Under the pieces are notes generated by a model. It made no database searches. It saw only the letters and a program-made list of their open reading frames with translations, and had not been told where the DNA came from. Source: an uncultured Acidaminococcus sp. (GTDB lineage Bacteria > Bacillota > Negativicutes > Acidaminococcales > Acidaminococcaceae). From it: a DNA stretch of 64,000 bases. A program made the position numbers and the translations under genes. Below, one piece after another: positions 1 through 7,513 of this stretch (position 1 is the stretch's first letter; every line of letters starts with the position of its first letter). Location of the stretch: positions 1 through 64,000 of the forward strand of contig OMYF01000004.1 of assembly GCA_900315205.1 (NCBI GenBank), in the 5' to 3' direction.

Positions 1-553
1 AACGTGTGGTACCCGGGGAGGTCTGCACGGAATGTTCCGAAAGGAATAACCGTGACCGGAAGGCCACGCTGAACGTGCAGAAGTCAGCAGAGGCCATAGC
101 AGCCGGAAGGTGAAGGGCCGAGTGGGCAGAAGTTCCAGGTACAACCGGGAAAAGGAGGAAAGACCGAACATGGCAGAAAACCTCGCAGAAGAGGGCTGCC
201 CGCAAAAGGATAGTGCGGAACACGAAGAATATGCGGGAGCGCGCAGGTAATTCTGACAAATATGGAAGGAACGGGACAGTGTACAGCCGGAGCAACTGGA
301 GAAGATACTGTACAGAAGAAACCTGAACAGAGCCTTCAAAAGAGTAAAGGCAAACAAAGGGGCGGCAGGCATCGACGATATGACCGTTGAGGAAACGCAT
401 GTCCATAACAAAAGAAAGACTGGTACGTTTCGGCTATTTCGATTTAGTTGAAGCATACCAGTCGGTGCATCACAACTGTTGAAACCGCCGTGTACCGAAC
501 GGTACGCACGGTGGTGTGAGAGGATGGGGGCTAACCGCCCCCTCCTGCTCGAT
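1..553 (+). mobile_element. Group II intron remnant, 5' part cut by window edge
   Basis: The 3' end of a bacterial group II intron is recognisable. Bases 482-523 fold as the domain V hairpin, with an inner GTACCG/CGGTAC stem and an outer stem around CGCCGTG and CACGGTGG. Bases 524-546 form the domain VI hairpin GGGGGCTAACCGCCCCC. The intron should end near the CTGCTCGATT at 546-555. The first ~170 bases look like intron RNA upstream of the encoded protein. The protein itself is broken (see the reverse transcriptase entry), so the element could move only with help in trans. A hairpin follows directly in the 3' exon. Confidence 0.8.
170..482 (+). pseudogene. Group II intron reverse transcriptase/maturase fragment
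   Basis: An ATG at 170 opens a reading frame resembling the N-terminus of LtrA-type intron proteins, but it stops after about 26 codons. In another frame the typical segment RNLNRAFKRVKANKGAAGID (bases ~321-380) is clear; it lies just before the RT fingers in this family. After about base 400 the sequence jumps to what looks like the extreme C-terminus, ending at TGA 480-482 next to domain V. A complete protein has over 400 residues, so the polymerase core and maturase domain are deleted. This is a dead gene. Confidence 0.8.
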
Positions 554-567
554 TCGGGCCTTTGGAT

Positions 568-597
568 AGAACCTGTCCCAAGGCCAGGTTCTTCTGA
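568..597 (+). terminator. Hairpin in the 3' exon of the intron
   Basis: AGAACCTG at 568-575 pairs with CAGGTTCT at 585-592, and a T-rich stretch (603-608) follows. It is probably a Rho-independent terminator that ended the transcript of the interrupted locus. Confidence 0.6.
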
Positions 598-730
598 CTA
601 TCTTTTTAGTTTATCATGCATATAATGCATTAAATAATATTTAAAATAAGAATTTTACATTATAATACAGCCGGGGTATACTGGAGCCATAAAGAAAAAA
701 GGTTTGTATCTGGAAAAAAGGAGTATACCC

Positions 731-1858
731 ATGAGAATCAAGAATAAAATGAAAATGGTCCTGCTGACGGCGGTGCTGGGTACCTGCCTGATGCAGATGG
801 GAGGAGGACAGGAAGCCATGGCAGCAGCACAGAACGGGAAAACGGCGGAAGCACGGCTGACCCCGGGGGTCAAAACGGAAAAACTCCATCTGACTCAGGA
901 ATGGGACAAAGTGTTCCCCAAGAGTGACAAGGTGGATCACCAGAAGGTGACCTTCCACAACCGGTACGGGATTACTCTGGCGGCGGATCTGTATACGCCT
1001 AAAGGCATGAAAGCCGGAGAAAAACGGGCGGCCATTGCGGTGAGCGGTCCCTTCGGCGCTGTGAAGGAACAGGCTTCCGGGCTCTATGCCCAGCAGCTGG
1101 CGGAACGGGGTTACATCACTCTGGCTTTCGATCCCTCCTTCACCGGAGAAAGCGGCGGCAATGTGCGGAACGTGGCATCCCCGGACATCAATACGGAAGA
1201 CTTTTCCGCAGCCATCGACTTCCTGGCCAACCAGAAAGACGTGGATGCAAACCGGCTGGGTCTGCTGGGGATCTGCGGCTTCGGGGGCATTGCCATCAAT
1301 GATGCGGCTATGGATACCCGGGTGAAGGCCACGGTTGCCTCCACCATGTACGACATGACCCGGGTGCTGGCCAATGGGTATTTTGACAAGGAAAACAGCC
1401 CGGAACAGCGGCACCGGAAGCTGGAAGCCATGAACGCCCAGCGGACGGAAGACTATAAGAACGATACCTTTGCCCGGGCCGGCGGCTGCCTGAAACCGGA
1501 TGAACTGCAGCCGGATACCCCGGAATTCGTGAAGCAGTACACGGCCTATTATGAAACCAAACGGGGCTTCCATCCCCGGTCCGTGAACTCCACGGAAGGA
1601 TGGAATACCACGTCTGCCCTGTCCTTCATCAATCTGCCCTTCCTCCAGCGGAGCAATGAGATCCAGAGCGCCGTTATGGTGGTGGCAGGAGAAAAGGCTC
1701 ATTCCCGGTATTTCAGCGAAGATGCCTTCAGGAAACTCCAGGGCAGCAACAAGGAACTGGTAATCGTACCGGGCGCCACACATACGGACCTGTACGACCA
1801 GATGGACAAGATCCCCTTTGACAAGATCGATGAATTTTATCAGACGTATTTGAAGTGA
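731..1858 (+). CDS. Exported alpha/beta hydrolase, dienelactone-hydrolase-like
   Basis: A 375-residue protein starting at ATG 731 behind AAAAAAGGAG; an upstream in-frame start is possible but has no comparable ribosome site. Residues ~1-33 form a signal peptide (basic start, hydrophobic core, AMAAA end), so it should act outside the cytoplasm. The rest looks like the YcjY/DLH group of serine hydrolases. The nucleophile elbow reads GICGFGG, with Cys182 in place of the usual Ser, and a C-terminal histidine stands in GATHTD (His351). The substrate is unknown. It is a single gene with a TATAAT-like box at 661-666 and a terminator directly behind. Codon use (CGG, GTG, CTG) resembles the MarR/MFS block that follows. 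Confidence 0.78.
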   Translation: MRIKNKMKMVLLTAVLGTCLMQMGGGQEAMAAAQNGKTAEARLTPGVKTEKLHLTQEWDKVFPKSDKVDHQKVTFHNRYGITLAADLYTPKGMKAGEKRAAIAVSGPFGAVKEQASGLYAQQLAERGYITLAFDPSFTGESGGNVRNVASPDINTEDFSAAIDFLANQKDVDANRLGLLGICGFGGIAINDAAMDTRVKATVASTMYDMTRVLANGYFDKENSPEQRHRKLEAMNAQRTEDYKNDTFARAGGCLKPDELQPDTPEFVKQYTAYYETKRGFHPRSVNSTEGWNTTSALSFINLPFLQRSNEIQSAVMVVAGEKAHSRYFSEDAFRKLQGSNKELVIVPGATHTDLYDQMDKIPFDKIDEFYQTYLK

Positions 1859-1860
1859 AA

Positions 1861-1895
1861 ATGAGGGGCTGTTTTTTCACAGCCTCTCATTTTTT
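1861..1895 (+). terminator. Rho-independent terminator after the hydrolase gene
   Basis: ATGAGGGGCTGT and ACAGCCTCTCAT form a 12-base stem around a T-rich loop, followed by TTTTTT. It separates the hydrolase from the MarR promoter, whose -35 box begins at 1897. Confidence 0.85.
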
Positions 1896-1896
1896 A

Positions 1897-1946
1897 TTGA
1901 CATCCGCCTTTCTTCCGTTTAATATTTACTATTGGTAATTATCAAA
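1897..1946 (+). promoter_or_regulatory. marR promoter with overlapping palindromic operator
   Basis: TTGACA at 1897-1902, a 17-base spacer and TAATAT at 1920-1925 make a good housekeeping promoter. Immediately downstream, TTGGTAATTATCAAA (1932-1946) is a near-perfect palindrome covering the expected transcription start. This is the usual place and shape for a MarR autorepression site. The binding itself is inferred. Confidence 0.65.
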
Positions 1947-1968
1947 CATAACTAAAGGAAGAGACAAT

Positions 1969-2451
1969 ATGGAACTTGCATTGACGAAACGGTTCCTCCT
2001 GGCCTGCCAGGAGGCAAAAACCATTGTGGAACGGCAGCCCCGGCTGCCCCGGGGCATGAAACCCGGCCATGTACGGGTGCTGGACACCCTCCATCAGCTG
2101 GAGGAACAGCAGGACCAGGTCCGGGCCGGTGATGTGGGACGGGCCATGGGCATTACGCCCCCCAGCATTACCCGGCTGACCCACGAACTGGTGGAAATGG
2201 GCTGTGTGGAGCAGCAACAGCTGCCGGAGGACCGGCGGGTCTGGCTGGTGAAACTGACGCCCCGGGGAGAACAGATCTATGACTATTACGTCCGCCAGTT
2301 CCACCAGTGGCTGAACGGGCAGATGGAAGCCGTTTCCCCGGCAGATCTGGAAGCGGCCATCCGGGTGATCCATCAGACGGCGGCCATTATGGAAAAAGTC
2401 CCGGAACAGTTTGTTCCGGAAGAGAAGGGAGGGGATTCCTGTGGAAAATAA
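1969..2451 (+). CDS. MarR-family transcriptional regulator
   Basis: A 160-residue protein of normal MarR length with a winged-helix core: GDVGRAMGITPPSITRLTHE is the recognition helix region, followed by the wing with EDRRVWLVKLTPRG. MarR proteins bind palindromes as dimers and usually release DNA when a small ligand binds. The 11-base overlap with the MFS gene and the palindrome at 1932-1946 suggest it represses its own operon, pump included. Ribosome site GGAAGAG precedes ATG 1969. Confidence 0.85.
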   Translation: MELALTKRFLLACQEAKTIVERQPRLPRGMKPGHVRVLDTLHQLEEQQDQVRAGDVGRAMGITPPSITRLTHELVEMGCVEQQQLPEDRRVWLVKLTPRGEQIYDYYVRQFHQWLNGQMEAVSPADLEAAIRVIHQTAAIMEKVPEQFVPEEKGGDSCGK

Positions 2452-3871
2452 CGGAACGGAGTTTGTCCGCCGGGCAGATGCCCGGCTGTTCCTGTCCATC
2501 CTGGCCGCAGGGCTTCTGTCCTTTACCGGGGTGGTCATCGAAACGGCCATGAATGTGACCTTTCCCACCCTGATGGAAGAATTTTCCGTGGGGACATCCA
2601 CGGTCCAGTGGCTGACCACCGGGTATCTGCTGGTGCTGGCCACGGTGATCCCCACCTCCAGCTACCTGAAGCAGCGGTTCCCGTTGAAAAAGCTGTTTGT
2701 GGCCGGCAATCTACTGTTCCTCACCGGGACGGTGCTGGACGGGCTGGCCGGGAATTTTCCCCTGCTGCTCCTGGGACGGCTGCTCCAGGGAGCGGGCACC
2801 GGCATCGGGTTGCCTCTCATGTTCAACCTGGTACTGGAACAGGCGCCGCTGGATAAAATCGGCACCATGATGGGTGCGGCCATGCTGGTGTGCGCCCTGG
2901 CTCCGGCAGTGGGGCCGTCTCTGGGCGGATACATCATCGGCCATTTCGGCTGGCGGATGATTTTTGCGGCCCTGGTGCCAGGGCTGCTGTTCTCCCTGGT
3001 GGTGGGCATCTATGCCATCCGGCAGTCTTCTCCCTGGGGTCCCCGTCCCTTTGACGGGTTCGGCCTGGGGTGCCTGGCAGTGGCTCTGCCCTGTCTGCTG
3101 CTGCTGTGCAGCTACGGAACGGTGCTGCCGGTGCCCGGGCTGGTGGGACTGGCCGGGCTCATGGTGCTGGCCCTGGGAATCTTCGTTCGGCAGGAAACCC
3201 GGCTCCGGAAATCCGGTTCCACCCCTCTTCTTAATCTCCAGGTATTCCGGGTGCCGGCTTTTGACGGTGCCGTGCTGGGGCTGCTGCTGGTCCAGTTCCT
3301 GTGCCTGGGGGTGGGATTCCTCCTGCCCAACTATGCCCAGATTGTTTTGAAGGCAGATCCTTTTTCCGCCGGCTGCATCCTGCTTCCCGGGTGCCTGGTG
3401 GGGGCTTCCCTGGCCCCTGTAAGCGGGCGGCTCTATGACCGGTTGGGAGCCCGGAAACCTCTCCTGGCTGGGAGCTGCGCCATTATCCTGAGCTTCCTGC
3501 TGTACCAGCTGGCCCTGGGGAAGGTGGGAATCCCGGGCCTGACCGCCATCTATGTGGTGTTCACCCTGGGGCAGGGCCTTTCCGCAGGGAACATCCTCAC
3601 CTATGCCATGGAGAACCTGCCGGAATCCATCCAGCCTGACGGGAACGCCGTGTGCAATACCCTTCAGCAGCTGGCCGGGGCTGTGGGGACCTCTGTATGT
3701 GCAGCACTGGTGGCTGCCGGACAGGCCGGACGGGATCTGGCTGCCGGTACCGGCCAGGGAACGGTCAACGCCTTCCATCTGCTGCTGATCCTGGCTTTGT
3801 GCCAGGGAGCCTGCATGATGTGGGCTCTCCACGTGCGTTCATCTTCCTTTCACTTTGATCCATTACAATAA
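2441..3871 (+). CDS. MFS drug exporter, DHA2 (EmrB/QacA-like)
   Basis: A 476-residue membrane protein. GTG 2441 is chosen because AAGGGAGGGG lies just upstream; a TTG at 2411 is less likely. The sequence is almost entirely hydrophobic helices. NVTFPTLMEEF near the start and the motif-C stretch APAVGPSLGGYI mark the DHA2 drug:H+ antiporter family (usually 14 helices). It probably expels toxic organic compounds. It overlaps marR by 11 bases, so the two are translationally coupled, and the frameshifted esterase gene follows after 31 bases. Confidence 0.85.
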   Translation: MENNGTEFVRRADARLFLSILAAGLLSFTGVVIETAMNVTFPTLMEEFSVGTSTVQWLTTGYLLVLATVIPTSSYLKQRFPLKKLFVAGNLLFLTGTVLDGLAGNFPLLLLGRLLQGAGTGIGLPLMFNLVLEQAPLDKIGTMMGAAMLVCALAPAVGPSLGGYIIGHFGWRMIFAALVPGLLFSLVVGIYAIRQSSPWGPRPFDGFGLGCLAVALPCLLLLCSYGTVLPVPGLVGLAGLMVLALGIFVRQETRLRKSGSTPLLNLQVFRVPAFDGAVLGLLLVQFLCLGVGFLLPNYAQIVLKADPFSAGCILLPGCLVGASLAPVSGRLYDRLGARKPLLAGSCAIILSFLLYQLALGKVGIPGLTAIYVVFTLGQGLSAGNILTYAMENLPESIQPDGNAVCNTLQQLAGAVGTSVCAALVAAGQAGRDLAAGTGQGTVNAFHLLLILALCQGACMMWALHVRSSSFHFDPLQ

Positions 3872-3902
3872 TTAGTATTAGCTAACAAGGAGGCAGATCC
3901 TG

Positions 3903-5173
3903 GTGAAATGGAAATTATGCCTGGGGACCGGGCTGCTGGCCGCCTGCTGCTTTTCCACAGGGGCTTTGGCCTCCGGGCATGTGGAAGATGTGGAAGCCAT
4001 CTCTCAAGTGTACGGAGACGGGGAAAAGCTGGCTGCTCTCCAGCTTCGGTATGATGCGGATCTTTTGGGATCATCGGTTACGGCAGCTGATTATTCTGTG
4101 CCGGGACGGACTGTGACAAAGGCTTTTGTTGCAGCTGAGCCCTACGGCAAGGCTGCAGAAAAAGGAAGATATGTCCAGGTGGAACTGGAACCCCTGCCCA
4201 TGTCGGACCAGGTGGCGGATCCTCACCCGGAAGACAAACACAAGGCTCCCATCGGGGTGGGGGGGGACCTCAGCTGGGAAGTCACGGAAATCCTCAGCCT
4301 CTGGTGCCGGTAACGGCGTCCATCAGGCAGAAGGGGATGGTGAAAACCGTTCAGGGACGGTTTTACGGAGGCGAACCGGAGATGAAGAGCACCCATACCC
4401 GGCAGCTGCTGATTGAGAAGTTCACACAGTACACTTTTACGGACAGAGACGGAAAAACCCTCCAGTACAATCTTTACGTACCGGAAAAAATGGAAAAGGG
4501 AAAGAATTATCCCCTGGTACTTTTCATGCATGATGCAGGGACTGTGTCTCCGGAAGTGAAGGCGACCCTGAGCCAGGGCCGGGGTGCTGTGACATGGGTG
4601 GAACCGGAATGGCAGAAGGAACATCCCTGTTTCGTGCTGGCGCCCCAGTACGATACGGTGATTGTGGATGACAAGTACCAGTACGGGCCGGAACTGGACC
4701 GGACCATCCATCTGGTGGAAAGCCTGGCCGGCCAGTATCCCATTGACACCAAAAGAGTCTACAATACCGGGCAGTCCATGGGCTGCATGACTTCCATCGC
4801 TATGGATTTGAAGTACCCCCGGTTCTTTGCCGGATCCTATCTGGTGGCCGGTAAATGGAATCCAGGGGTGACGGCTCCACTGGCTCAGCAGAACATCTGG
4901 GCAGTGGCATCTGCCGGTGATCCAGGGGCCAGGCCTTCTATGGATACGATCATGGCCCAGCTGGATGCTGCTGGAGATACAGTCAGCCGGGGTACCATTG
5001 ATCAGGGGGCTCCGGAGACGGAAGTGGATCAGCTGGCTGCCCAGATGATCCGGCCGGGGATCCATGCCTATTACCTGCTGTACCAGGGAGGCAGCCACAG
5101 GAGTACCTGGCAGCACGCCTACGATATCACCCCGGCCAGGGAGTGGATCTTTGAGCAGAGAAAAAAGAGCTGA
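3903..5173 (+). pseudogene. Exported esterase gene broken by a frameshift at a G8 run
   Basis: Two reading frames together make one secreted esterase. The first (GTG 3903 to 4313) has a signal peptide (CLGTGLLAACCFSTGALA) and an N-terminal beta-sandwich-like region. The second (about 4268-5173) carries the alpha/beta hydrolase part, with LVLFMHDAG for the oxyanion loop, GQSMGC as the nucleophile elbow and a late GGSH histidine. The frames differ by one base, and a run of eight G at 4259-4266 lies just before the point where the first frame loses sense. Adding one base there (or removing two) would restore one protein of about 420 residues. It could be a real mutation, a phase-variable switch or a sequencing error. 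RBS: AAGGAGG. It probably belongs to the marR-MFS operon. Confidence 0.75.
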
Positions 5174-5243
5174 CAGGAAGCCGGATGTGCTTCCCGGGGG
5201 ACCGGGTCTGATTTTTTGGCCAGGACCATTGATCGCTGACAAA

Positions 5244-5283
5244 CAAAGGAGCTGCCGCAGCCGCTGCGGCAGCTCCTTTGTAT
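5244..5283 (+). terminator. Terminator hairpin after the esterase
   Basis: CAAAGGAGCTGCCGCAG pairs with CTGCGGCAGCTCCTTTG (17-base perfect stem, short loop). The T-tract after it is short, so it may work in either direction. Confidence 0.75.
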
Positions 5284-5548
5284 TGGTGATACTCCTGATA
5301 CAGAAGAGAAAAGTAGAGGATATGCATAAGGCAGCGCCACATTATGTCCTGTGCAGCAGGCGGTTTTGCTTTTCTTTCCAATGGAGGCATTCTCCGCATG
5401 GCTGTGTCAGCCGTTTTTGGCGGGATACTTTCCGGTTTTTTCACTTGCGGCGGGATCCAGTTTGAGATAAAGTAATGATGTAAAAAGATTTTTGCACTGA
5501 AATGCCGATGCAGTGACAGATCCTGTGCCGAATGGAGGAGTGAACGGA
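5284..5548 (+). promoter_or_regulatory. Upstream region of the sigma54 activator gene
   Basis: No gene is visible here. The last part holds TTTTTGCAC at 5489-5497 inside an imperfect palindrome (GT..AAAA.ATTTT..AC, 5480-5497). The same TTTTGCAC word lies upstream of the lyase (7359-7367, reverse) and the symporter (15088-15095), so it may be a binding site of the activator itself. Confidence 0.4.
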
Positions 5549-7219
5549 ATGGCTGTGAGCGCGATGTACGATATGGCGTTTATCCTGGATGGGGACGGGA
5601 CGGTACAGTCCGTAACTTTTGATCCGGAATTTACTGATGAAAGGATCCGCGGGCTGTGCCGGAAGCTGGTCGGTTCCCGTCCGGAGCTTGAAAAAGCTGT
5701 GCCGGTCGACCATGTCCACCATCGGATCACCGTCTGGGACCGGATCTTTGAATACCGCCGTTTTGCCATTCCCGGCGGATACTGCCTGCTGGTACGGCGG
5801 GAGCCGGTCACGGAAAAGTTGATGGAAGCGGCGCTCGATCTGTCACAGGATGCAATCCAGCTCTATGGGGCCGAATCGCAGATCCAGTTCTTTAACCGGG
5901 CCTGCCGCAAGATGCTGGATATTCCTCCCGCAGATCCGCTGCGGAACCAGAAGCTGCTGGATATCTTTGATGTGGATGACGGGTACAGTACCACTCTTAC
6001 GGCCCTGCGTTCCCAAAATTCCGTAGCCAACAGGTATGACCAGTATAAATCGATTACGGGGAAGGAACTGCTGACGGTGAATGACTCGACACCGGTCTTT
6101 CGTGAGGATGGTTCCCTTTTGGGGGCCGTCACGGTGGAACGGAACATGGAAATCGTCAGGCAGAAAATGCAGGAACTCCGCAGGATCCAGGATATCCTGG
6201 CCAGCCATGAAACAAAGCGGTTTGCTGAACATCCGGGGACGCGCTATTCCTTTGATGATATCATCGGGTCCAGTTCGGCCCTGCAAAGTGCGGTCCATCT
6301 GGCCAAACAGATGGCATTGAAGAACATCAATATCCTGATCCAGGGAGAAACGGGGAGCGGCAAAGAACTATTTGCCCAGGGAATCCATGGTTACAGTTCC
6401 CGCAAAAAGGAAAAATTCGTAGCCGTCAACTGTGCTGCCTTTCCGGAAACGCTGGTCGAAAGCATGCTTTTCGGTACTGTCAAAGGGGCGTTCACGGGCA
6501 GTACGGACAAGGCGGGACTGATTGAAGAAGCCAACCATGGCACCCTGTTCCTCGATGAAGTCAATTCCATGAGCATGCCCATGCAGGCCAAGCTGCTCCG
6601 CGTCCTCCAGGAAGGCACTCTGCAGCGGATCGGGAGCACCCGGGACATCCCGGTGGATATCCGTGTCCTTTCGTCCTGCAATGAAGACGCGTTCAAGCTG
6701 GTGGAAAACGGAAAACTCCGGAGAGATCTGTTTTACCGCCTGGGAGCTGTTATCGTGGAAATCCCTCCGCTCCGGGAACGGATGAGCGATATCCGGAAGC
6801 TGACGGAATCCTTCATCCGGACCCATCCGGATCTGCCGGTCGAACCGATCCGGGAAATCAGGCCTTCCTTCTGGGAAAGACTGAGGCACCATGACTGGCC
6901 CGGCAATGTGCGGGAATTGTTCCATATCCTGAGCTATTCGCTCAGCGTCTGCAAAGACGGCGTCCTTGACGGCAGCCATTTTCCGGACTATTTCCTGCGG
7001 CGCTCGGAACCGGAGAAAACGGCGCAGGTCGCTGAAGAATCCAGCGGCTTTTTTGACCGGGGGCTTGTGAAGATGGTCCGGGAGTATGAACGGCAGCTGT
7101 TGCGCCAGGCCTATCTGCTGTGTGGGCGGAATGCGACCAGGACCGCTGCCATGCTTCAGATCAGCCGGCAGAATTTCCAGTATTATGTGAAGAAATACCA
7201 TTTGAATCAGGAGGAGTGA
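5549..7219 (+). CDS. Sigma54-dependent PAS/AAA+/Fis activator
   Basis: A 556-residue enhancer-binding protein. ATG 5549 has a good ribosome site (TGGAGGAG); a GTG 36 bases earlier is the alternative. A PAS-like sensory half (residues ~90-200) is followed by the AAA+ domain: Walker A GETGSGKE (266-273), the sigma54 loop GAFTGS (313-318, with S for the usual last A) and Walker B GTLFLDE (331-337). A Fis-type helix-turn-helix (ATRTAAMLQISRQNFQYYVK) closes it. Such proteins hydrolyse ATP to open sigma54 promoters when a ligand is sensed. The neighbouring lyase and the symporter 8 kb away each have a -24/-12 promoter, so these are its likely targets. Confidence 0.92.
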   Translation: MAVSAMYDMAFILDGDGTVQSVTFDPEFTDERIRGLCRKLVGSRPELEKAVPVDHVHHRITVWDRIFEYRRFAIPGGYCLLVRREPVTEKLMEAALDLSQDAIQLYGAESQIQFFNRACRKMLDIPPADPLRNQKLLDIFDVDDGYSTTLTALRSQNSVANRYDQYKSITGKELLTVNDSTPVFREDGSLLGAVTVERNMEIVRQKMQELRRIQDILASHETKRFAEHPGTRYSFDDIIGSSSALQSAVHLAKQMALKNINILIQGETGSGKELFAQGIHGYSSRKKEKFVAVNCAAFPETLVESMLFGTVKGAFTGSTDKAGLIEEANHGTLFLDEVNSMSMPMQAKLLRVLQEGTLQRIGSTRDIPVDIRVLSSCNEDAFKLVENGKLRRDLFYRLGAVIVEIPPLRERMSDIRKLTESFIRTHPDLPVEPIREIRPSFWERLRHHDWPGNVRELFHILSYSLSVCKDGVLDGSHFPDYFLRRSEPEKTAQVAEESSGFFDRGLVKMVREYERQLLRQAYLLCGRNATRTAAMLQISRQNFQYYVKKYHLNQEE

Positions 7220-7232
7220 CAATTTTTTTAGC

Positions 7233-7247
7233 GCAAAGATATTTTGC
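7233..7247 (+). promoter_or_regulatory. Candidate upstream activator site of the lyase gene
   Basis: GCAAAGATATTTTGC is a near-perfect palindrome about 200 bases before the -24/-12 promoter, a normal enhancer distance. A related half-palindrome, CAAAGAATTTTGCG, lies upstream of the symporter (15050-15063). A second shared word, GTGCAAAAA, is at 7359-7367. Confidence 0.4.
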
Positions 7248-7268
7248 TGAAAATTTATTTTGCAGAAG

Positions 7269-7311
7269 ATCCAGTGAAGAAATGCAGCGGAATTTCTTCG
7301 CTGGATTTTTT
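7269..7311 (+). terminator. Terminator of the sigma54 activator gene
   Basis: ATCCAGTGAAGAAAT (7269-7283) pairs with ATTTCTTCGCTGGAT (7292-7306) apart from one G-T pair, and a T run follows. Confidence 0.85.
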
Positions 7312-7448
7312 CACTATAGAATCCTGTTTCTCAAAACGTGATATTCCTGCAGAAATCCGTGCAAAAATGCGGTCTTTCGGAGCGCAGACACATTTTAGCT
7401 GCCTCCTGAAAAATGTGCGGCTTTTTTATCCGGACTTCTTTCTCGTTT

Positions 7449-7464
7449 TGGCACAGTATTTGCA
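7449..7464 (+). promoter_or_regulatory. Sigma54 (-24/-12) promoter of the lyase gene
   Basis: TGGCAC-AGTAT-TTGCA matches the sigma54 consensus at every key position, with GG at 7450-7451 and GC at 7462-7463 twelve bases apart. The lyase start codon is 50 bases downstream and the activator gene lies directly upstream. Confidence 0.9.
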
Positions 7465-7513
7465 ATAGAAATAAGCAGAAAAAAATTTTTACGGTACGAA
7501 AGGAGTCATTCAA

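Noticed and set aside
641-1783. Long reverse-strand open frame opposite the first hydrolase
   Set aside because: It is an antisense shadow of a GC-rich gene; low-complexity His/Gly/Phe composition and no ribosome site.
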